In this document: positions 24,754 to 33,802 of the stretch, in pieces | Numbering within the stretch: position 1 is the stretch's first letter | Layout of the letters: each line of letters begins with the position of its first letter | Source: Negativibacillus massiliensis | GTDB lineage: Bacteria > Bacillota > Clostridia > Oscillospirales > Ruminococcaceae | Reading direction: 5' to 3' | Length of the DNA stretch: 64,000 nucleotides | NCBI RefSeq assembly: GCF_900148495.1 | Contig: NZ_FTRU01000007.1 | Span: forward strand, 496,001-560,000 | The notes under the pieces: generated by a model | Told to the model about the DNA's origin: nothing | Seen by the model: only the letters and a program-made list of their open reading frames with translations | Databases searched by the model: none | Program-made: the position numbers and the translations under genes

Positions 24754-25656
24754 CTATTTTTGAAATTGGATTTTAATATCGCCCATGCCGCCATTTGCAT
24801 GGATTTCTCTGTCCTGACCGTTATCTTTTTGATAGCTGCCGCCCATCATTTCAGAGGAGACATCTGCTCCATCAATGTGGAGATCGCCCATACTGCAGTC
24901 AACATCATAGTCATAGTCGCCTAAAGATGCACCATGCAGAATCAGTTCGGTGTCTCCCATACCGCCGGAAATGTCGATGTCGCAGAGAAGCGTTCCATCC
25001 AGGGTGATGTTTCCCATTGAGCCATCAACAGAGACCTTATCGGAAACGGTAATTCCTTGAGCAGTGATGTCGCCAAGGTTGCCGCTGAGATCCAGCTCTC
25101 CGGCAGAGAGATTCTTAAGGCTGACATCGCCAAGAGAACTGTCCAGATGAAGCTCCTTGCAGCTGATATCCTGGATGAGCAGATCCCCCATCGAGGAACT
25201 CAGGTCGACGTCCTCAAGAGAGGTACCCTTTGGAACGGTGATGGTGATGTTCTCAGACTGATCGGTGCCGGTATTAGCTGGCCGTTTGTAGGACAGCTTT
25301 AATTCTTGGTCGTCAATCTGATAGGAAAAACGTTCCGGCATCGCCAGCTGATAGCTGATCTCCCAGTCGTTGCCCTGCTGGATGGTGACATCGGACTGAA
25401 GACCGTCGTCGCAGTCGATTGAGCTGATTTTCTGACCGGAAAGGGGAATGGTCTGTTTTTCCTTTAATGGAAGGATGTCGGCAATGTTTTGGGAGGAGAA
25501 GGAGGTGCTTCCCATCAGCTTATCACCGATGGTGATTTTGCCGTTGTGATAGTTTACTGATTTGGCGCCGGTCGCCAGACCGATACCGCAAAAGATGACA
25601 CCGACAGCGAGCAATCCGCCTGCTGCAATCAGCATATTTTTCTTCCACACTTTCAT
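24754..25656 (-). CDS. DUF4097 beta-repeat membrane-anchored protein
   Basis: 300 residues. An N-terminal membrane anchor (about 8-30) is followed by a DUF4097 right-handed beta-solenoid-like domain. Repeats of a (S/G/N)(M/L)GD motif occur about every 20 residues (SSMGDLL, SSLGDVS, GNLGDIT, GSMGNIT, GGMGDTE, CSMGDLH, GGMGDIK). It is the last gene of a PadR-DUF1700-DUF4097 operon, a frequent Firmicute envelope-stress arrangement. In related systems (LiaX-type proteins) DUF4097 domains sense or bind envelope-active peptides; for this protein that is inference. Confidence 0.85.
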   Translation of the reverse strand: MKVWKKNMLIAAGGLLAVGVIFCGIGLATGAKSVNYHNGKITIGDKLMGSTSFSSQNIADILPLKEKQTIPLSGQKISSIDCDDGLQSDVTIQQGNDWEISYQLAMPERFSYQIDDQELKLSYKRPANTGTDQSENITITVPKGTSLEDVDLSSSMGDLLIQDISCKELHLDSSLGDVSLKNLSAGELDLSGNLGDITAQGITVSDKVSVDGSMGNITLDGTLLCDIDISGGMGDTELILHGASLGDYDYDVDCSMGDLHIDGADVSSEMMGGSYQKDNGQDREIHANGGMGDIKIQFQK

Positions 25657-25668
25657 CGAAATCCCTCC

Positions 25669-26205
25669 TTATATCTGTTGACGACGGGAATGAATGGTGT
25701 TCTTGATGAGTTTGACCGCGGAGCCGACCCCGACAAACATCATGACGCACAGGATAATCAGTGCAGCACAGATAAGGCCCGCGCCCACCATGACCAGTCC
25801 GGTTGGTGGATAGACAAACATCAGCCACAGCCCGACACCAACGAAGGTGACTGCCAGAACACCGAATACAAAAATCAGGATGCAGGCAACAAACAGGAAG
25901 ATAAATCCGACCAGACCAATTACGAACAGCAGCGGCAGCCAGATTGGACTGGTCAGTGCAGCCAGCAGACCGACCAGACAGCCGGCAGATTCCGAATTCT
26001 GTTCTCTTTTGGATTGTGCACAGTCTGCAATGATGCGTTCTGCAACATCGCGCGGGGTGCCAAGCTCCATGATGATTTCTTCCATGCTTTTATCGGCGGC
26101 ATCCTCCAGATATTCCACGTAGTAGCTCATAGCGGCTTCGCGCTCTTCTTTGGGCAGGTGCGCGATTCTTGCACGCAGTTCCCTGATATACTCCTCTCTG
26201 GTCAT
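25669..26205 (-). CDS. DUF1700 family membrane protein
   Basis: 178 residues from ATG 26205 (MTREEYIRELRARIAHLPKE), which overlaps the padR stop (ATGA) after a GGAGG. The N-terminal cytoplasmic DUF1700 domain has YYVEYLEDA and ELGTPRDVAERI; about three membrane helices follow. The family is encoded with PadR regulators and DUF4097 proteins. The molecular function is unknown. Confidence 0.88.
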   Translation of the reverse strand: MTREEYIRELRARIAHLPKEEREAAMSYYVEYLEDAADKSMEEIIMELGTPRDVAERIIADCAQSKREQNSESAGCLVGLLAALTSPIWLPLLFVIGLVGFIFLFVACILIFVFGVLAVTFVGVGLWLMFVYPPTGLVMVGAGLICAALIILCVMMFVGVGSAVKLIKNTIHSRRQQI

Positions 26206-26519
26206 CGATTCATACCTCCGTCCATAATATCGTCTATTTTTCCGCGGAAATGCTTCCATTGCTCATAAAACTGCAAAAACTGCTCTCTGCCCTGCGGGGT
26301 CACCGAGTAATAGCGGCGGTTGCGCCCTTGAAACGGTTGATCGTAGGTGGTGAGGTAGCCGTCCTTTTGCAGCCGGCGAAGCACCGGGTAAAGGGTTGAT
26401 TCCGAAACATCCATGATCTGCTTGACTTCCTGCGTCAGCTTGTATCCGTAGGTGTCTTCCTTCATCACGACCGCCAGCACACAGGCATCCAGCAAAACTG
26501 AACCCAGCTGAAATCCCAT
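26202..26519 (-). CDS. PadR family transcriptional regulator
   Basis: 105 residues with the PadR winged helix: LDACVLAVVMKEDTYGYKLTQ, then SESTLYPVLRRLQKDGYLTTY and GRNRRYYSVTPQGREQF. It represses its own operon in known cases, released by envelope stress or small ligands. ATG at 26519. An AT-rich 9-bp inverted repeat lies 30 bases upstream (26549-26571), a likely operator. Confidence 0.92.
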   Translation of the reverse strand: MGFQLGSVLLDACVLAVVMKEDTYGYKLTQEVKQIMDVSESTLYPVLRRLQKDGYLTTYDQPFQGRNRRYYSVTPQGREQFLQFYEQWKHFRGKIDDIMDGGMNR

Positions 26520-26548
26520 CTTCCTACCTCCAATCTTATTTTTATGAC

Positions 26549-26571
26549 TATATTATAGTTTATATAATATA
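26549..26571. promoter_or_regulatory. Likely PadR operator/promoter region
   Basis: Perfect inverted repeat TATATTATA-GTTTA-TATAATATA, within a longer TGACT...AGTCA symmetry, just upstream of padR. The AT-rich dyad also supplies -10-like hexamers on the minus strand. Confidence 0.6.
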
Positions 26572-26730
26572 TAAAGTCAATATAGTATATTTTAATTTTC
26601 TTGAAAATCAGGACAGAAGATTTGTCTCAGGTTTTATGCCGTACTTCGGGCAAAAGAGAGAAAGAATCGAGAAGATTTTGGGGAAAAGGATGATTTTACA
26701 GGATGAATGTCGGAAAAGAAAGTTTTACAG

Positions 26731-26759
26731 TTGACGCTATCAGGCTAAAATGATAGGAT
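26731..26759 (+). promoter_or_regulatory. Promoter of the secreted repeat protein gene
   Basis: -35 TTGACG (26731-26736), 17-base spacer, -10 TAGGAT (26754-26759), 30 bases before the ATG at 26789. Confidence 0.6.
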
Positions 26760-26788
26760 AAAGAAAAAAGCAAAGAGGAGAAGATTTT

Positions 26789-28045
26789 ATGAAGAATCGG
26801 AGCAAGACAAAAATTCTGGCAGTGATGTGTGCAGCTGTCTGCATGATGTCGTTGTCTTTGGGGGCGGGGGCGGAAAAGCCAAACGATGAAATTGCCGGAA
26901 TCGAGTATGAATCGGTAGCGGATCTGCAAAACTGCCTGAAGAAGCATTCTGCCAGCAAACATACAGAGCTGACCTACCGTCCATCGATGGATCGCCTGTA
27001 TCTGCCAAAAGTGCTTGAAGGTAAATCGGATAAGGTCAAAGATATTGTTCTGACCCCGACCTATGTGGGCATCTATTTTGATTATCAGGGTCAGGAACTG
27101 GAATTTCGCCATTACATAGATGGAGAATATGCGTATCAGATGGCAAAAGACAATCAAGAGAAAAAGAACAATAAAATATATGAATCTTATCCAGCCAGCC
27201 AAAAGGTAAATGGTCATCAGGTGTACAGCTACTATGACGGCAGCTCGACCTACTGCTGGAAAGAGGGAGAGGACGTTTTCCTGCTTCGGACATTCGATGA
27301 AAAAAATCCAAAAACCAGACAGAATTTTGCTTTATGTCAATCGGATTTCATCAGTCTGGAAGCAGATGGCAGTAAAAAAGAAACTTCCAATAAAGAAGAA
27401 ACAGAATACATCCAGCCGCAGGAATGTAAGGTTCGGGTGGTGGATGCCAAGGGCAATCCTGTAACCAACCTTTGTGTGGAGAATTATAAAAGTGGTGGCG
27501 CGAATCCTGCAAAGGATTACAGCAAGGAAAGATGGTTTGCTTACACCGACTCAAACGGGGTTGCGACCCTCTGCAGGTTCTCGGACGCATCCGATTCCTT
27601 TTATGTGGACAACTTCCATTCCTTCGGAAATGGAGATAAGCACGATTTTCAGACCTGTGAAAAGGTAGATGGAATGTATCAGGTTGTCTGGACGGGAGAA
27701 ACACCACTTGAAACCGCAGAAAAAACAAATGGCAGCGTTCGGATTAAGGTGATCGACCAGAAGGGCAAACCGGTTCCCGGGCTGGAAATCAATGCAGTCA
27801 AATATTCTACCCTCGAAAACTGGAAGGAGGGCTGGGATGTCTATCAGTATGAAATCAATGATTTGAAGGGATTTACCGACAAGAACGGTTATTTTTCCGG
27901 CTTCAGTTCCAGTGAGAAAAAGCTGGATGGTTCTCCAATGAGACTGTGCATCACGCAGAAAACCAAAGACGGAAAGGAAATTAACCGCTATTACAAGATT
28001 GCGCCACAGGCAGATAAAAAGAATCAATATAAGATTGTGTGGTAA
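26789..28045 (+). CDS. Secreted protein with two Ig-like/regulatory-like repeats
   Basis: 418 residues: a signal peptide (about 1-28, cleavage near AGAEK), an N-terminal region of about 180 residues of unknown fold, then two related domains. The first begins CKVRVVDAKGNPVTNLCVEN and has FAYTDSNGVATL; the second begins VRIKVIDQKGKPVPGLEINA and has GFTDKNGYFSGF. These fit carboxypeptidase-regulatory/transthyretin-like folds. No anchor motif, so probably released or wall-associated. ATG at 26789 after AGAGGAG; single-gene unit with its own terminator. Confidence 0.75.
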   Translation: MKNRSKTKILAVMCAAVCMMSLSLGAGAEKPNDEIAGIEYESVADLQNCLKKHSASKHTELTYRPSMDRLYLPKVLEGKSDKVKDIVLTPTYVGIYFDYQGQELEFRHYIDGEYAYQMAKDNQEKKNNKIYESYPASQKVNGHQVYSYYDGSSTYCWKEGEDVFLLRTFDEKNPKTRQNFALCQSDFISLEADGSKKETSNKEETEYIQPQECKVRVVDAKGNPVTNLCVENYKSGGANPAKDYSKERWFAYTDSNGVATLCRFSDASDSFYVDNFHSFGNGDKHDFQTCEKVDGMYQVVWTGETPLETAEKTNGSVRIKVIDQKGKPVPGLEINAVKYSTLENWKEGWDVYQYEINDLKGFTDKNGYFSGFSSSEKKLDGSPMRLCITQKTKDGKEINRYYKIAPQADKKNQYKIVW

Positions 28046-28055
28046 ATAAATGATA

Positions 28056-28117
28056 AAAACCTCGATATTTCGACCGGGAAATGCGTCCGACAGCCGAAAT
28101 ATCGGGGTTTCCTTTTA
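28056..28117 (+). terminator. Terminator after the secreted repeat protein gene
   Basis: AAACCTCGATATTTCG and CGAAATATCGGGGTTT arms with a 22-base loop, then CCTTTTATTATTT. Confidence 0.8.
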
Positions 28118-28135
28118 TTATTTACAGATGTTTTC

Positions 28136-28164
28136 TTGTAAGCGGGAGATAATCATGGTATGAT
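28136..28164 (+). promoter_or_regulatory. Promoter of the lipoprotein gene at 28218
   Basis: -35 TTGTAA (28136-28141), 17-base spacer, -10 TATGAT (28159-28164), 54 bases before the ATG. Confidence 0.6.
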
Positions 28165-28217
28165 AAAAATAAAAAAGAATGTATTGATGGACTTGTATTT
28201 TAAAGGAGCTTATATAA

Positions 28218-29594
28218 ATGAACAAGAAACAACAGGTGGTGGCGCTGACGCTGGCAATCACTCTTTTGCTCAGTGGATGTAGTGGTCTTACCATCGGTTC
28301 TTCTGAAAAACAAGAGCAGGATACCCAGCAGTCGCTGAATGTGGGACAATCCACTGCTCAGGAAGAAAAAACAGAAGAGGAGCAGGAAGAACCTCTCAGC
28401 AACGAAAAAATCCCGACCGAGATGGAAAGTCAGGGTGTGTTTGTTGCACATTATCAGGATTGGGACAGAGAAAGCCTGCCATCCCAGTATCTGATGGAGA
28501 TGGATGACACCGCACTGATGCTCATTGAGCAGGTGCAGAACGTGACAGCGGATATCCAGCCAGTCGACCTGTTTGACGGCATTGAGCACGCCAGCATGAA
28601 CAGTCTACTTCGGGTTGCACTGGACAAAACGCCTGCAATCGACCTTGAAGTAGAGGTTGTGGATGGCAGGATCGAGGCAGTCGGAGAAAACTATGCAAAC
28701 CACGTCCTGACAAAGCTGTTACAGAATGAGCTGGAAGAGGGTCGTGACCTGCGGGAGATTTATTATCAGGAAGATGTTACAGCGGTTTATTCCCAGCTGT
28801 TTGGAGAGGGAAGAACCCTTTCTTTCCAGGATTTGTGTCCAAACTACTATTATTATGCAAGGGAAGGCGTATTCGCACATAAAGGCGAAAAGACCGAGCG
28901 CTTTATCTGGCCGATGCTGGTGGGATATACTGACAGCAAGGTGAGCATGACGGTGGATCTGCTGCTGACCGAACGGGTTGACGAGACCCAGCCGCTGCTT
29001 TATACAAAAGCAGACGGAACACAGGTGGAGCTGAGCGCAGAAAATTATGTCGAGGAGCTTGCCGGAGAGCCGGTTTACCGCTATACCTTCGATAAAGCTC
29101 AGGATGGTCATCTGGTTCTGGACGGTGTGCGCTGTGTAGGTGTGCTTAATAACAGCTGTACCGACATTGTCGATCAGGAAGAACCGCTGGAAGATGATAC
29201 CCTTTCGCTGGAAGCTCCAGAAAAGGTTACTGTGACAAGCGGAGAAGAAAGCACTTCCATCGACCTCCAGGCAGAATATGAGGGAACAACAGTACTGTAC
29301 TATCTGCTGGATCTGTTGGGAGATGCCCAGAAGGTGGAGGACAGCGCAAAGGAAGAAACCCTGATTGGACGAGGAGCTGCAGCTCTGACCATGGACCTTG
29401 ATTATACCGGCGAGGAACAGGTCCAGCTGAAGGTTTACAGCCAGAGCTATCTGCCAGGTATTGCGCAGAGCTACCTGCTCATCCAGATTGTGGAAGGAAA
29501 TGATGTACAGAATTATGTTCTTCCACAGGATGACTACTTCCTGCTGACAGACTGGATGCAGGCGTGCAGCGTTGATGCGCAGCCGGAAAACTAA
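28218..29594 (+). CDS. Large hypothetical lipoprotein
   Basis: 458 residues. A lipoprotein signal peptide (residues 1-21) ends in LLSGC, then a Gln/Glu-rich linker (about 28-65) and a large extracytoplasmic part. Two Tyr-rich and Asp/Glu-rich regions are visible (SFQDLCPNYYYYARE; a C-terminal domain of beta character). I do not recognise a named family. ATG at 28218 after AAAGGAG. It sits alone just before the ribosomal cluster, with its own promoter and a following hairpin. Confidence 0.75.
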   Translation: MNKKQQVVALTLAITLLLSGCSGLTIGSSEKQEQDTQQSLNVGQSTAQEEKTEEEQEEPLSNEKIPTEMESQGVFVAHYQDWDRESLPSQYLMEMDDTALMLIEQVQNVTADIQPVDLFDGIEHASMNSLLRVALDKTPAIDLEVEVVDGRIEAVGENYANHVLTKLLQNELEEGRDLREIYYQEDVTAVYSQLFGEGRTLSFQDLCPNYYYYAREGVFAHKGEKTERFIWPMLVGYTDSKVSMTVDLLLTERVDETQPLLYTKADGTQVELSAENYVEELAGEPVYRYTFDKAQDGHLVLDGVRCVGVLNNSCTDIVDQEEPLEDDTLSLEAPEKVTVTSGEESTSIDLQAEYEGTTVLYYLLDLLGDAQKVEDSAKEETLIGRGAAALTMDLDYTGEEQVQLKVYSQSYLPGIAQSYLLIQIVEGNDVQNYVLPQDDYFLLTDWMQACSVDAQPEN

Positions 29595-29615
29595 TATATA
29601 AATAGGAAGAAAGTT

Positions 29616-29671
29616 TGTGCCGGAAGCAGAAATGTTTCCGGCATCCCCGGTATTTTTTTGAAAAAACGGGG
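29616..29671 (+). terminator. Tandem hairpins after the lipoprotein gene
   Basis: TGCCGGAA/TTTCCGGCA hairpin, followed at once by a CCCCG...TTTTTTT...CGGGG hairpin. Together they probably end the lipoprotein transcript before the ribosomal promoter. Confidence 0.6.
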
Positions 29672-29812
29672 CATCCTTATCATGACAAAATCCTGCTTGG
29701 GCAGGGAAAAAGAAGTTTGTTGTTAAAGTTGCACAGAATTTATCTCGAAAATACTTTGAAATACACGAAATGTTAGAATCGAAGATTTCTGTAAAAACTT
29801 TGAAAAAAACTC

Positions 29813-29841
29813 TTGAAATTTACCACCTTGTGTTGTATTAT
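29813..29841 (+). promoter_or_regulatory. Main promoter of the S10 ribosomal cluster
   Basis: -35 TTGAAA (29813-29818), 17-base spacer, -10 TATTAT (29836-29841). No other good promoter is seen before rpsJ, and the position leaves a leader of about 340 nt. Confidence 0.8.
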
Positions 29842-29847
29842 AATTAA

Positions 29848-30184
29848 GCGTGACTGCACAAGATATGCGTTGAAGCGGGAGGTTGCTATCCTGAGAGATA
29901 GGTAATTTCCGCCGAGTATGTCCGATTTAAAACCGGGCGGCTTTATAACACGGAAGGAATTCCGATCGTTGACAAATGGTTTCAAACCATGACTGTCTAA
30001 AGTCCCGGGTAAAGCTGCGTAATGCGGTTTGCCCGATTTTTTATTTGGAAAGTCAGGAAACACGCGGAAGCGTGTTCAATGCGATTGTGAGAACACTGCG
30101 TGTTGGCAATCAGTTTTCCACTGGAAAGATGAAATGCCAAAAGACGTCGTCCCACTCAAGAAAATGCTTTAAGGAGGCGATGAT
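29848..30184 (+). promoter_or_regulatory. Structured 5' leader of the S10 operon with an attenuator-like hairpin
   Basis: At 30006-30042 the arms CGGGTAAA and TTTGCCCG are followed by ATTTTTT, a proper intrinsic terminator inside the leader. Further downstream AACACGC can pair with either of two GCGTGTT copies (30058-30115), and GATTG can pair with CAATC. Alternative folds are thus possible. The layout suggests premature termination control of the ribosomal operon, as L4 does in E. coli, though the RNA here is unrelated. No ORF is supported in this 590-base gap. Confidence 0.6.
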
Positions 30185-30496
30185 GTGGCAGTCAAAGAAA
30201 AAATCAGAATCAGACTGAAGGGTTTCGATTATCAGTTGGTAGACTCTTCTGCAGCAAAAATCGTTGAGGTAGTAACAAGAACAGGTGCTAGAGTTTCTGG
30301 TCCTATTCCGCTCCCAACCGAGAAAGAAGTAATCACCATTCTGCGTGCTGTTCATAAGTACAAAGATTCCCGTGAGCAGTTTGAGATGAGAACACACAAA
30401 AGACTCATTGACGTACTGAGACCTACTCAGAAAACAGTAGAGGCTCTCAAAGGTCTTGAGCTCCCTGCAGGCGTAGAAATCGAAGTAAAACTTTAA
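30185..30496 (+). CDS. rpsJ: 30S ribosomal protein S10
   Basis: 103 residues, typical full length, with [20 protein letters not shown] and [20 protein letters not shown]. It is part of the 30S head and, as NusE, of antitermination complexes. The start is GTG at 30185, seven bases after AAGGAGG. It is the first gene of the S10-spc-alpha cluster. The 137-base gap to rplC, which contains small hairpins, is the largest in the front part of the operon. Confidence 0.97.
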   Translation: MAVKEKIRIRLKGFDYQLVDSSAAKIVEVVTRTGARVSGPIPLPTEKEVITILRAVHKYKDSREQFEMRTHKRLIDVLRPTQKTVEALKGLELPAGVEIEVKL

Positions 30497-30633
30497 TCAA
30501 AGTTTTCCACTGAAATTTAGGAGAACCGAAAATCCAGGTTTTCCGGCGACTTTGTGAAAACAAAGAACGCTTGTCTGCAAAGGTAATGTTGACGGCAAAG
30601 CCGCCAACCAATAACCAATAGGAGGTATATACA

Positions 30634-31269
30634 ATGCAAAAATGCATCGTAGGCAGAAAGCTGGGTATGACACAGCTTTTTGACGAGAATGGAAAATTCA
30701 TTCCCGTAACAGTAATTGAAGCTGGTCCTTGTGTCGTCGTTCAGAAAAAGACAATCGAAAACGACGGTTACGAAGCCGTGCAGATCGGTTTTGGCGAGGT
30801 CACAAGCAAACACGTAAACAAACCACTTCAGGGCCACTTCGCTAAGAGCGACGTTGCTATGAAGAAAGTGCTCAGAGAGTTCAGACTCGATGATTGCGCT
30901 GCACTCAATGTAGGCGATCTGATCAAAGCTGATGTCTTTGCAAACGGCGACAAAGTAGACGTTTGCGGCACTTCCAAAGGTAAAGGTTACGCCGGCACAA
31001 TTAAACGTTACGGCAACCACAGACTCAAAGAGACCCACGGTACCGGTCCTGTTGCAAGACATGCAGGTTCCAACGGCGCTTGTTCCGATCCATCCCGTGT
31101 ATTCAAGGGCAAACGTCTTCCAGGTCACATGGGTGCTGAAAGAGTTACAGTTCAGAACCTCGAAATCGTTAAAGTTGACGTTGAAAACAATCTTATCGCA
31201 ATCAAGGGTGCTATTCCGGGTGCTAAAAACGGCGTAGTATACATCACTGACAGCGTTAAGATGGCGTAA
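30634..31269 (+). CDS. rplC: 50S ribosomal protein L3
   Basis: 211 residues with the bacterial L3 start [20 protein letters not shown] and the conserved loop [19 protein letters not shown] near the peptidyl transferase centre. It is an early 50S assembly protein. ATG after TAGGAGG. Confidence 0.97.
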   Translation: MQKCIVGRKLGMTQLFDENGKFIPVTVIEAGPCVVVQKKTIENDGYEAVQIGFGEVTSKHVNKPLQGHFAKSDVAMKKVLREFRLDDCAALNVGDLIKADVFANGDKVDVCGTSKGKGYAGTIKRYGNHRLKETHGTGPVARHAGSNGACSDPSRVFKGKRLPGHMGAERVTVQNLEIVKVDVENNLIAIKGAIPGAKNGVVYITDSVKMA

Positions 31270-31286
31270 GGAAAGGAGGAAACACG

Positions 31287-31910
31287 ATGCCACAGGTTAC
31301 TGTATTTGATATGACCGGCAAGAGCGTTGGCGAAATGACCCTCTCCGATGCCATCTTCGGAATCGAACCAAACACTTCTGTTATGCACGCTGCAGTAGTT
31401 AACTACCTTGCAAACCAGCGTCAGGGCACACAGTCCACTCTTACCCGTTCTGAGGTTTCCGGCGGTGGCCGCAAACCATGGAAACAGAAGGGTACAGGCC
31501 GCGCTAGACAGGGTTCCACAAGAGCTCCACAGTGGACACACGGCGGTATCGCTCTCGGTCCTAAGCCAAGAGATTACAGCTACGAGCTGCCAAAGAAAGT
31601 TAAGAGACTTGCTCTTAAATCTGCATTCTCCGCAAAAGTTGCTGACAACAACCTGATCGTTGTTGACAACATCGCAGTAGAAGGTTACAAAACCAAAGCT
31701 GTTGCAGAGATGCTCTCCAATCTGGGCGCTGATAAGAAAGCTCTTATCGTTATGCCAGAGGTTGATGCAAAACTCATCAAGAGCGCTGCTAACATCCCAG
31801 GTGTTAAAACCGCTCTGGTAAATACAATCAATGTGTACGATATTCTTAACTGCGACAAATTCATCGTTGCTAAGAGTGCACTTGAGAAAATCGAGGAGGT
31901 GTACGCATAA
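31287..31910 (+). CDS. rplD: 50S ribosomal protein L4
   Basis: 207 residues, with the extended loop [20 protein letters not shown] that lines the exit tunnel. In E. coli L4 also regulates the S10 operon; whether it acts on the leader here is unknown. ATG after AAAGGAGG; its stop overlaps the rplW start by one base (TAATG). Confidence 0.97.
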   Translation: MPQVTVFDMTGKSVGEMTLSDAIFGIEPNTSVMHAAVVNYLANQRQGTQSTLTRSEVSGGGRKPWKQKGTGRARQGSTRAPQWTHGGIALGPKPRDYSYELPKKVKRLALKSAFSAKVADNNLIVVDNIAVEGYKTKAVAEMLSNLGADKKALIVMPEVDAKLIKSAANIPGVKTALVNTINVYDILNCDKFIVAKSALEKIEEVYA

Positions 31911-32203
31911 TGAAAACTGCACACGATATCATCCTGAAGCCTGTTATCACTGAGGCTAGCATGCAGGGCATTGCAAACAAAAAGTACACCTTTAAAGTTG
32001 CAAAAGACGCAAACAAGATCGAAATCGCAAAAGCAGTTGCAGAACTGTTTGGCGTAAAAGTTGCTAAAGTTAACACCATGAACGTTAACGGCAGATACAG
32101 ACGCCAGGGCATGCATGCAGGTTACACCGCTGACTGGAAGAAAGCAATCGTAACCCTGACCGAAGACTCCAAGACAATCGAGTTCTTCGATTCTATGATG
32201 TAA
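31910..32203 (+). CDS. rplW: 50S ribosomal protein L23
   Basis: 97 residues: DIILKPVITEASM, NKYTFKVAKDANKIEIAKAV and VAKVNTMNVNGRYRR. It forms the tunnel-exit docking site for trigger factor and SRP. It is coupled to rplD by a one-base overlap. Confidence 0.97.
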   Translation: MKTAHDIILKPVITEASMQGIANKKYTFKVAKDANKIEIAKAVAELFGVKVAKVNTMNVNGRYRRQGMHAGYTADWKKAIVTLTEDSKTIEFFDSMM

Positions 32204-32209
32204 TTGCCC

Positions 32210-32263
32210 GAAGGATAAACCCAAAAAGGTTTGTCCTTCCAAGTATGGGATCTGACTCAGTCC
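32210..32263 (+). promoter_or_regulatory. Intercistronic hairpins between rplW and rplB
   Basis: GAAGGATAAACC and GGTTTGTCCTTC arms (32210-32239) with loop CAAAAA; a weaker GGGAT...GTCCC hairpin follows (to 32263). No T-run follows, so these are not terminators. Processing or regulatory roles are possible. Confidence 0.5.
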
Positions 32264-32291
32264 CGCAAAAATTCATGAGGAGAGTGAAACC

Positions 32292-33125
32292 ATGGCTATT
32301 AAAACATATAAGCCAACGACAGCTGCTAGACGTCAGATGACAACAACTGACTTCTCCGAACTGTCCAAGGTTGCTCCTGAAAGAAGCCTTCTGGCTCCAC
32401 TGAAAAAGAATTCAGGACGTAACAGCTACGGTCGCATCACTGTTCGCCATCGTGGTGGCGGTAACAGAAGAAAATACCGTATCATCGACTTCAAACGTAA
32501 CAAAGTAGATATGCCTGCAACTGTACTCACCCTCGAGTACGATCCAAACCGCTCCGCTCACATCGCTCTGGTTCAGTACGAAGACGGCGAGAAGAGATAC
32601 ATCCTCGCTCCAAACGGCCTGAAAGTTGGCGACGTAATCGAATCCGGCGAGCATGCAGACATCAAGACCGGTAACGCACTGCCTCTGGCAAACATTCCGG
32701 TTGGTACCTTCATCCACAACGTTGAGCTTTACCCAGGCAAGGGCGCACAGCTTGCTCGTGCAGCTGGTATCATGGCTCAGCTGATGGCAAAAGAAGGTAA
32801 CCTCGCACTGATCAGACTTCCATCCGGTGAGCTGAGAAACGTTCCAGTAAACTGCATGGCAACTGTTGGTCAGGTAGGTAACATCGATCACGAAAACGTA
32901 TCTATTGGTAAAGCTGGCCGTAAACGCCACATGGGTTGGAGACCTACCGTTCGCGGTTCCGTTATGAACCCATGCGACCATCCACACGGTGGTGGTGAAG
33001 GTAAATCCCCAGTTGGCCGTCCAGGCCCAGTTACTCCTTGGGGCAAACCTGCTCTTGGCTATAAGACCAGAAAGAAGAGCAACCGCTCCGACAAGTACAT
33101 TGTCAAACGCCGCAACGACAAGTAA
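32292..33125 (+). CDS. rplB: 50S ribosomal protein L2
   Basis: 277 residues. It contains [17 protein letters not shown] and the C-terminal [19 protein letters not shown] (with the catalytic-region His). L2 is essential for subunit joining and peptidyl transfer. ATG after GAGGAGAG. Confidence 0.98.
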   Translation: MAIKTYKPTTAARRQMTTTDFSELSKVAPERSLLAPLKKNSGRNSYGRITVRHRGGGNRRKYRIIDFKRNKVDMPATVLTLEYDPNRSAHIALVQYEDGEKRYILAPNGLKVGDVIESGEHADIKTGNALPLANIPVGTFIHNVELYPGKGAQLARAAGIMAQLMAKEGNLALIRLPSGELRNVPVNCMATVGQVGNIDHENVSIGKAGRKRHMGWRPTVRGSVMNPCDHPHGGGEGKSPVGRPGPVTPWGKPALGYKTRKKSNRSDKYIVKRRNDK

Positions 33126-33149
33126 TGCAGGCTGAAAGGAGACGAACTA

Positions 33150-33422
33150 ATGGGTAGAAGTATTAAAAAGGGACCTTTTGTACAGCCTGTACTGCTCAAA
33201 AGGGTAAAGGAAATGAACGCTGCTGGTGAAAAGAGAGTGCTCAAAACCTGGAGCCGTTCTTCCACAATTTTCCCTGATTTCGTTGGACATACATTCGCAG
33301 TTCATGATGGTCGCAAACATGTTCCGGTATATGTAACCGAGGATATGGTTGGACACAAGCTGGGAGAATTTGCTCCTACAAGAACCTATAGAGGCCACGC
33401 TGGCGCTAAAAAAACTAAGTAA
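33150..33422 (+). CDS. rpsS: 30S ribosomal protein S19
   Basis: 90 residues: [19 protein letters not shown] and [20 protein letters not shown]. It is a 30S head protein binding 16S rRNA with S13. ATG after AAAGGAG. Confidence 0.97.
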   Translation: MGRSIKKGPFVQPVLLKRVKEMNAAGEKRVLKTWSRSSTIFPDFVGHTFAVHDGRKHVPVYVTEDMVGHKLGEFAPTRTYRGHAGAKKTK

Positions 33423-33447
33423 GCAAAGGCCGAGAGGAGGATAACAA

Positions 33448-33783
33448 ATGGAAGCAAGGGCTTACCTGAAATATGCCCGTATTGCACCACGTAAAGTGCA
33501 GATCGTGCTTGATCTGATCAGAAACAAGCCGACAAAATTAGCTTTGGCTATTCTGAAGCACACTCCAAAGGCCGCATGCGAGCCAGTTGAGAAGCTTCTG
33601 AAATCCGCAATCGCTAACGCAGAAAACAACCACAACATGGACGTAAACAACCTCTATGTTGCAGAGTGCTTCGTTGGCGAAGGCCCAACTCTCAAGAGAG
33701 TTAGACCAAGAGCACAGGGCAGAGCATTTAGAGTATTCAAGAGAACATCCAACATCACAATCGTTCTCAAAGAGAAGGAATAG
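33448..33783 (+). CDS. rplV: 50S ribosomal protein L22
   Basis: 111 residues: [20 protein letters not shown] and [20 protein letters not shown] (tunnel hairpin region). It is an early-binding 50S protein. ATG after GAGAGGAGG. Confidence 0.97.
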   Translation: MEARAYLKYARIAPRKVQIVLDLIRNKPTKLALAILKHTPKAACEPVEKLLKSAIANAENNHNMDVNNLYVAECFVGEGPTLKRVRPRAQGRAFRVFKRTSNITIVLKEKE

Positions 33784-33802
33784 CCAAAGGAGGAGGTAAA
33801 CT

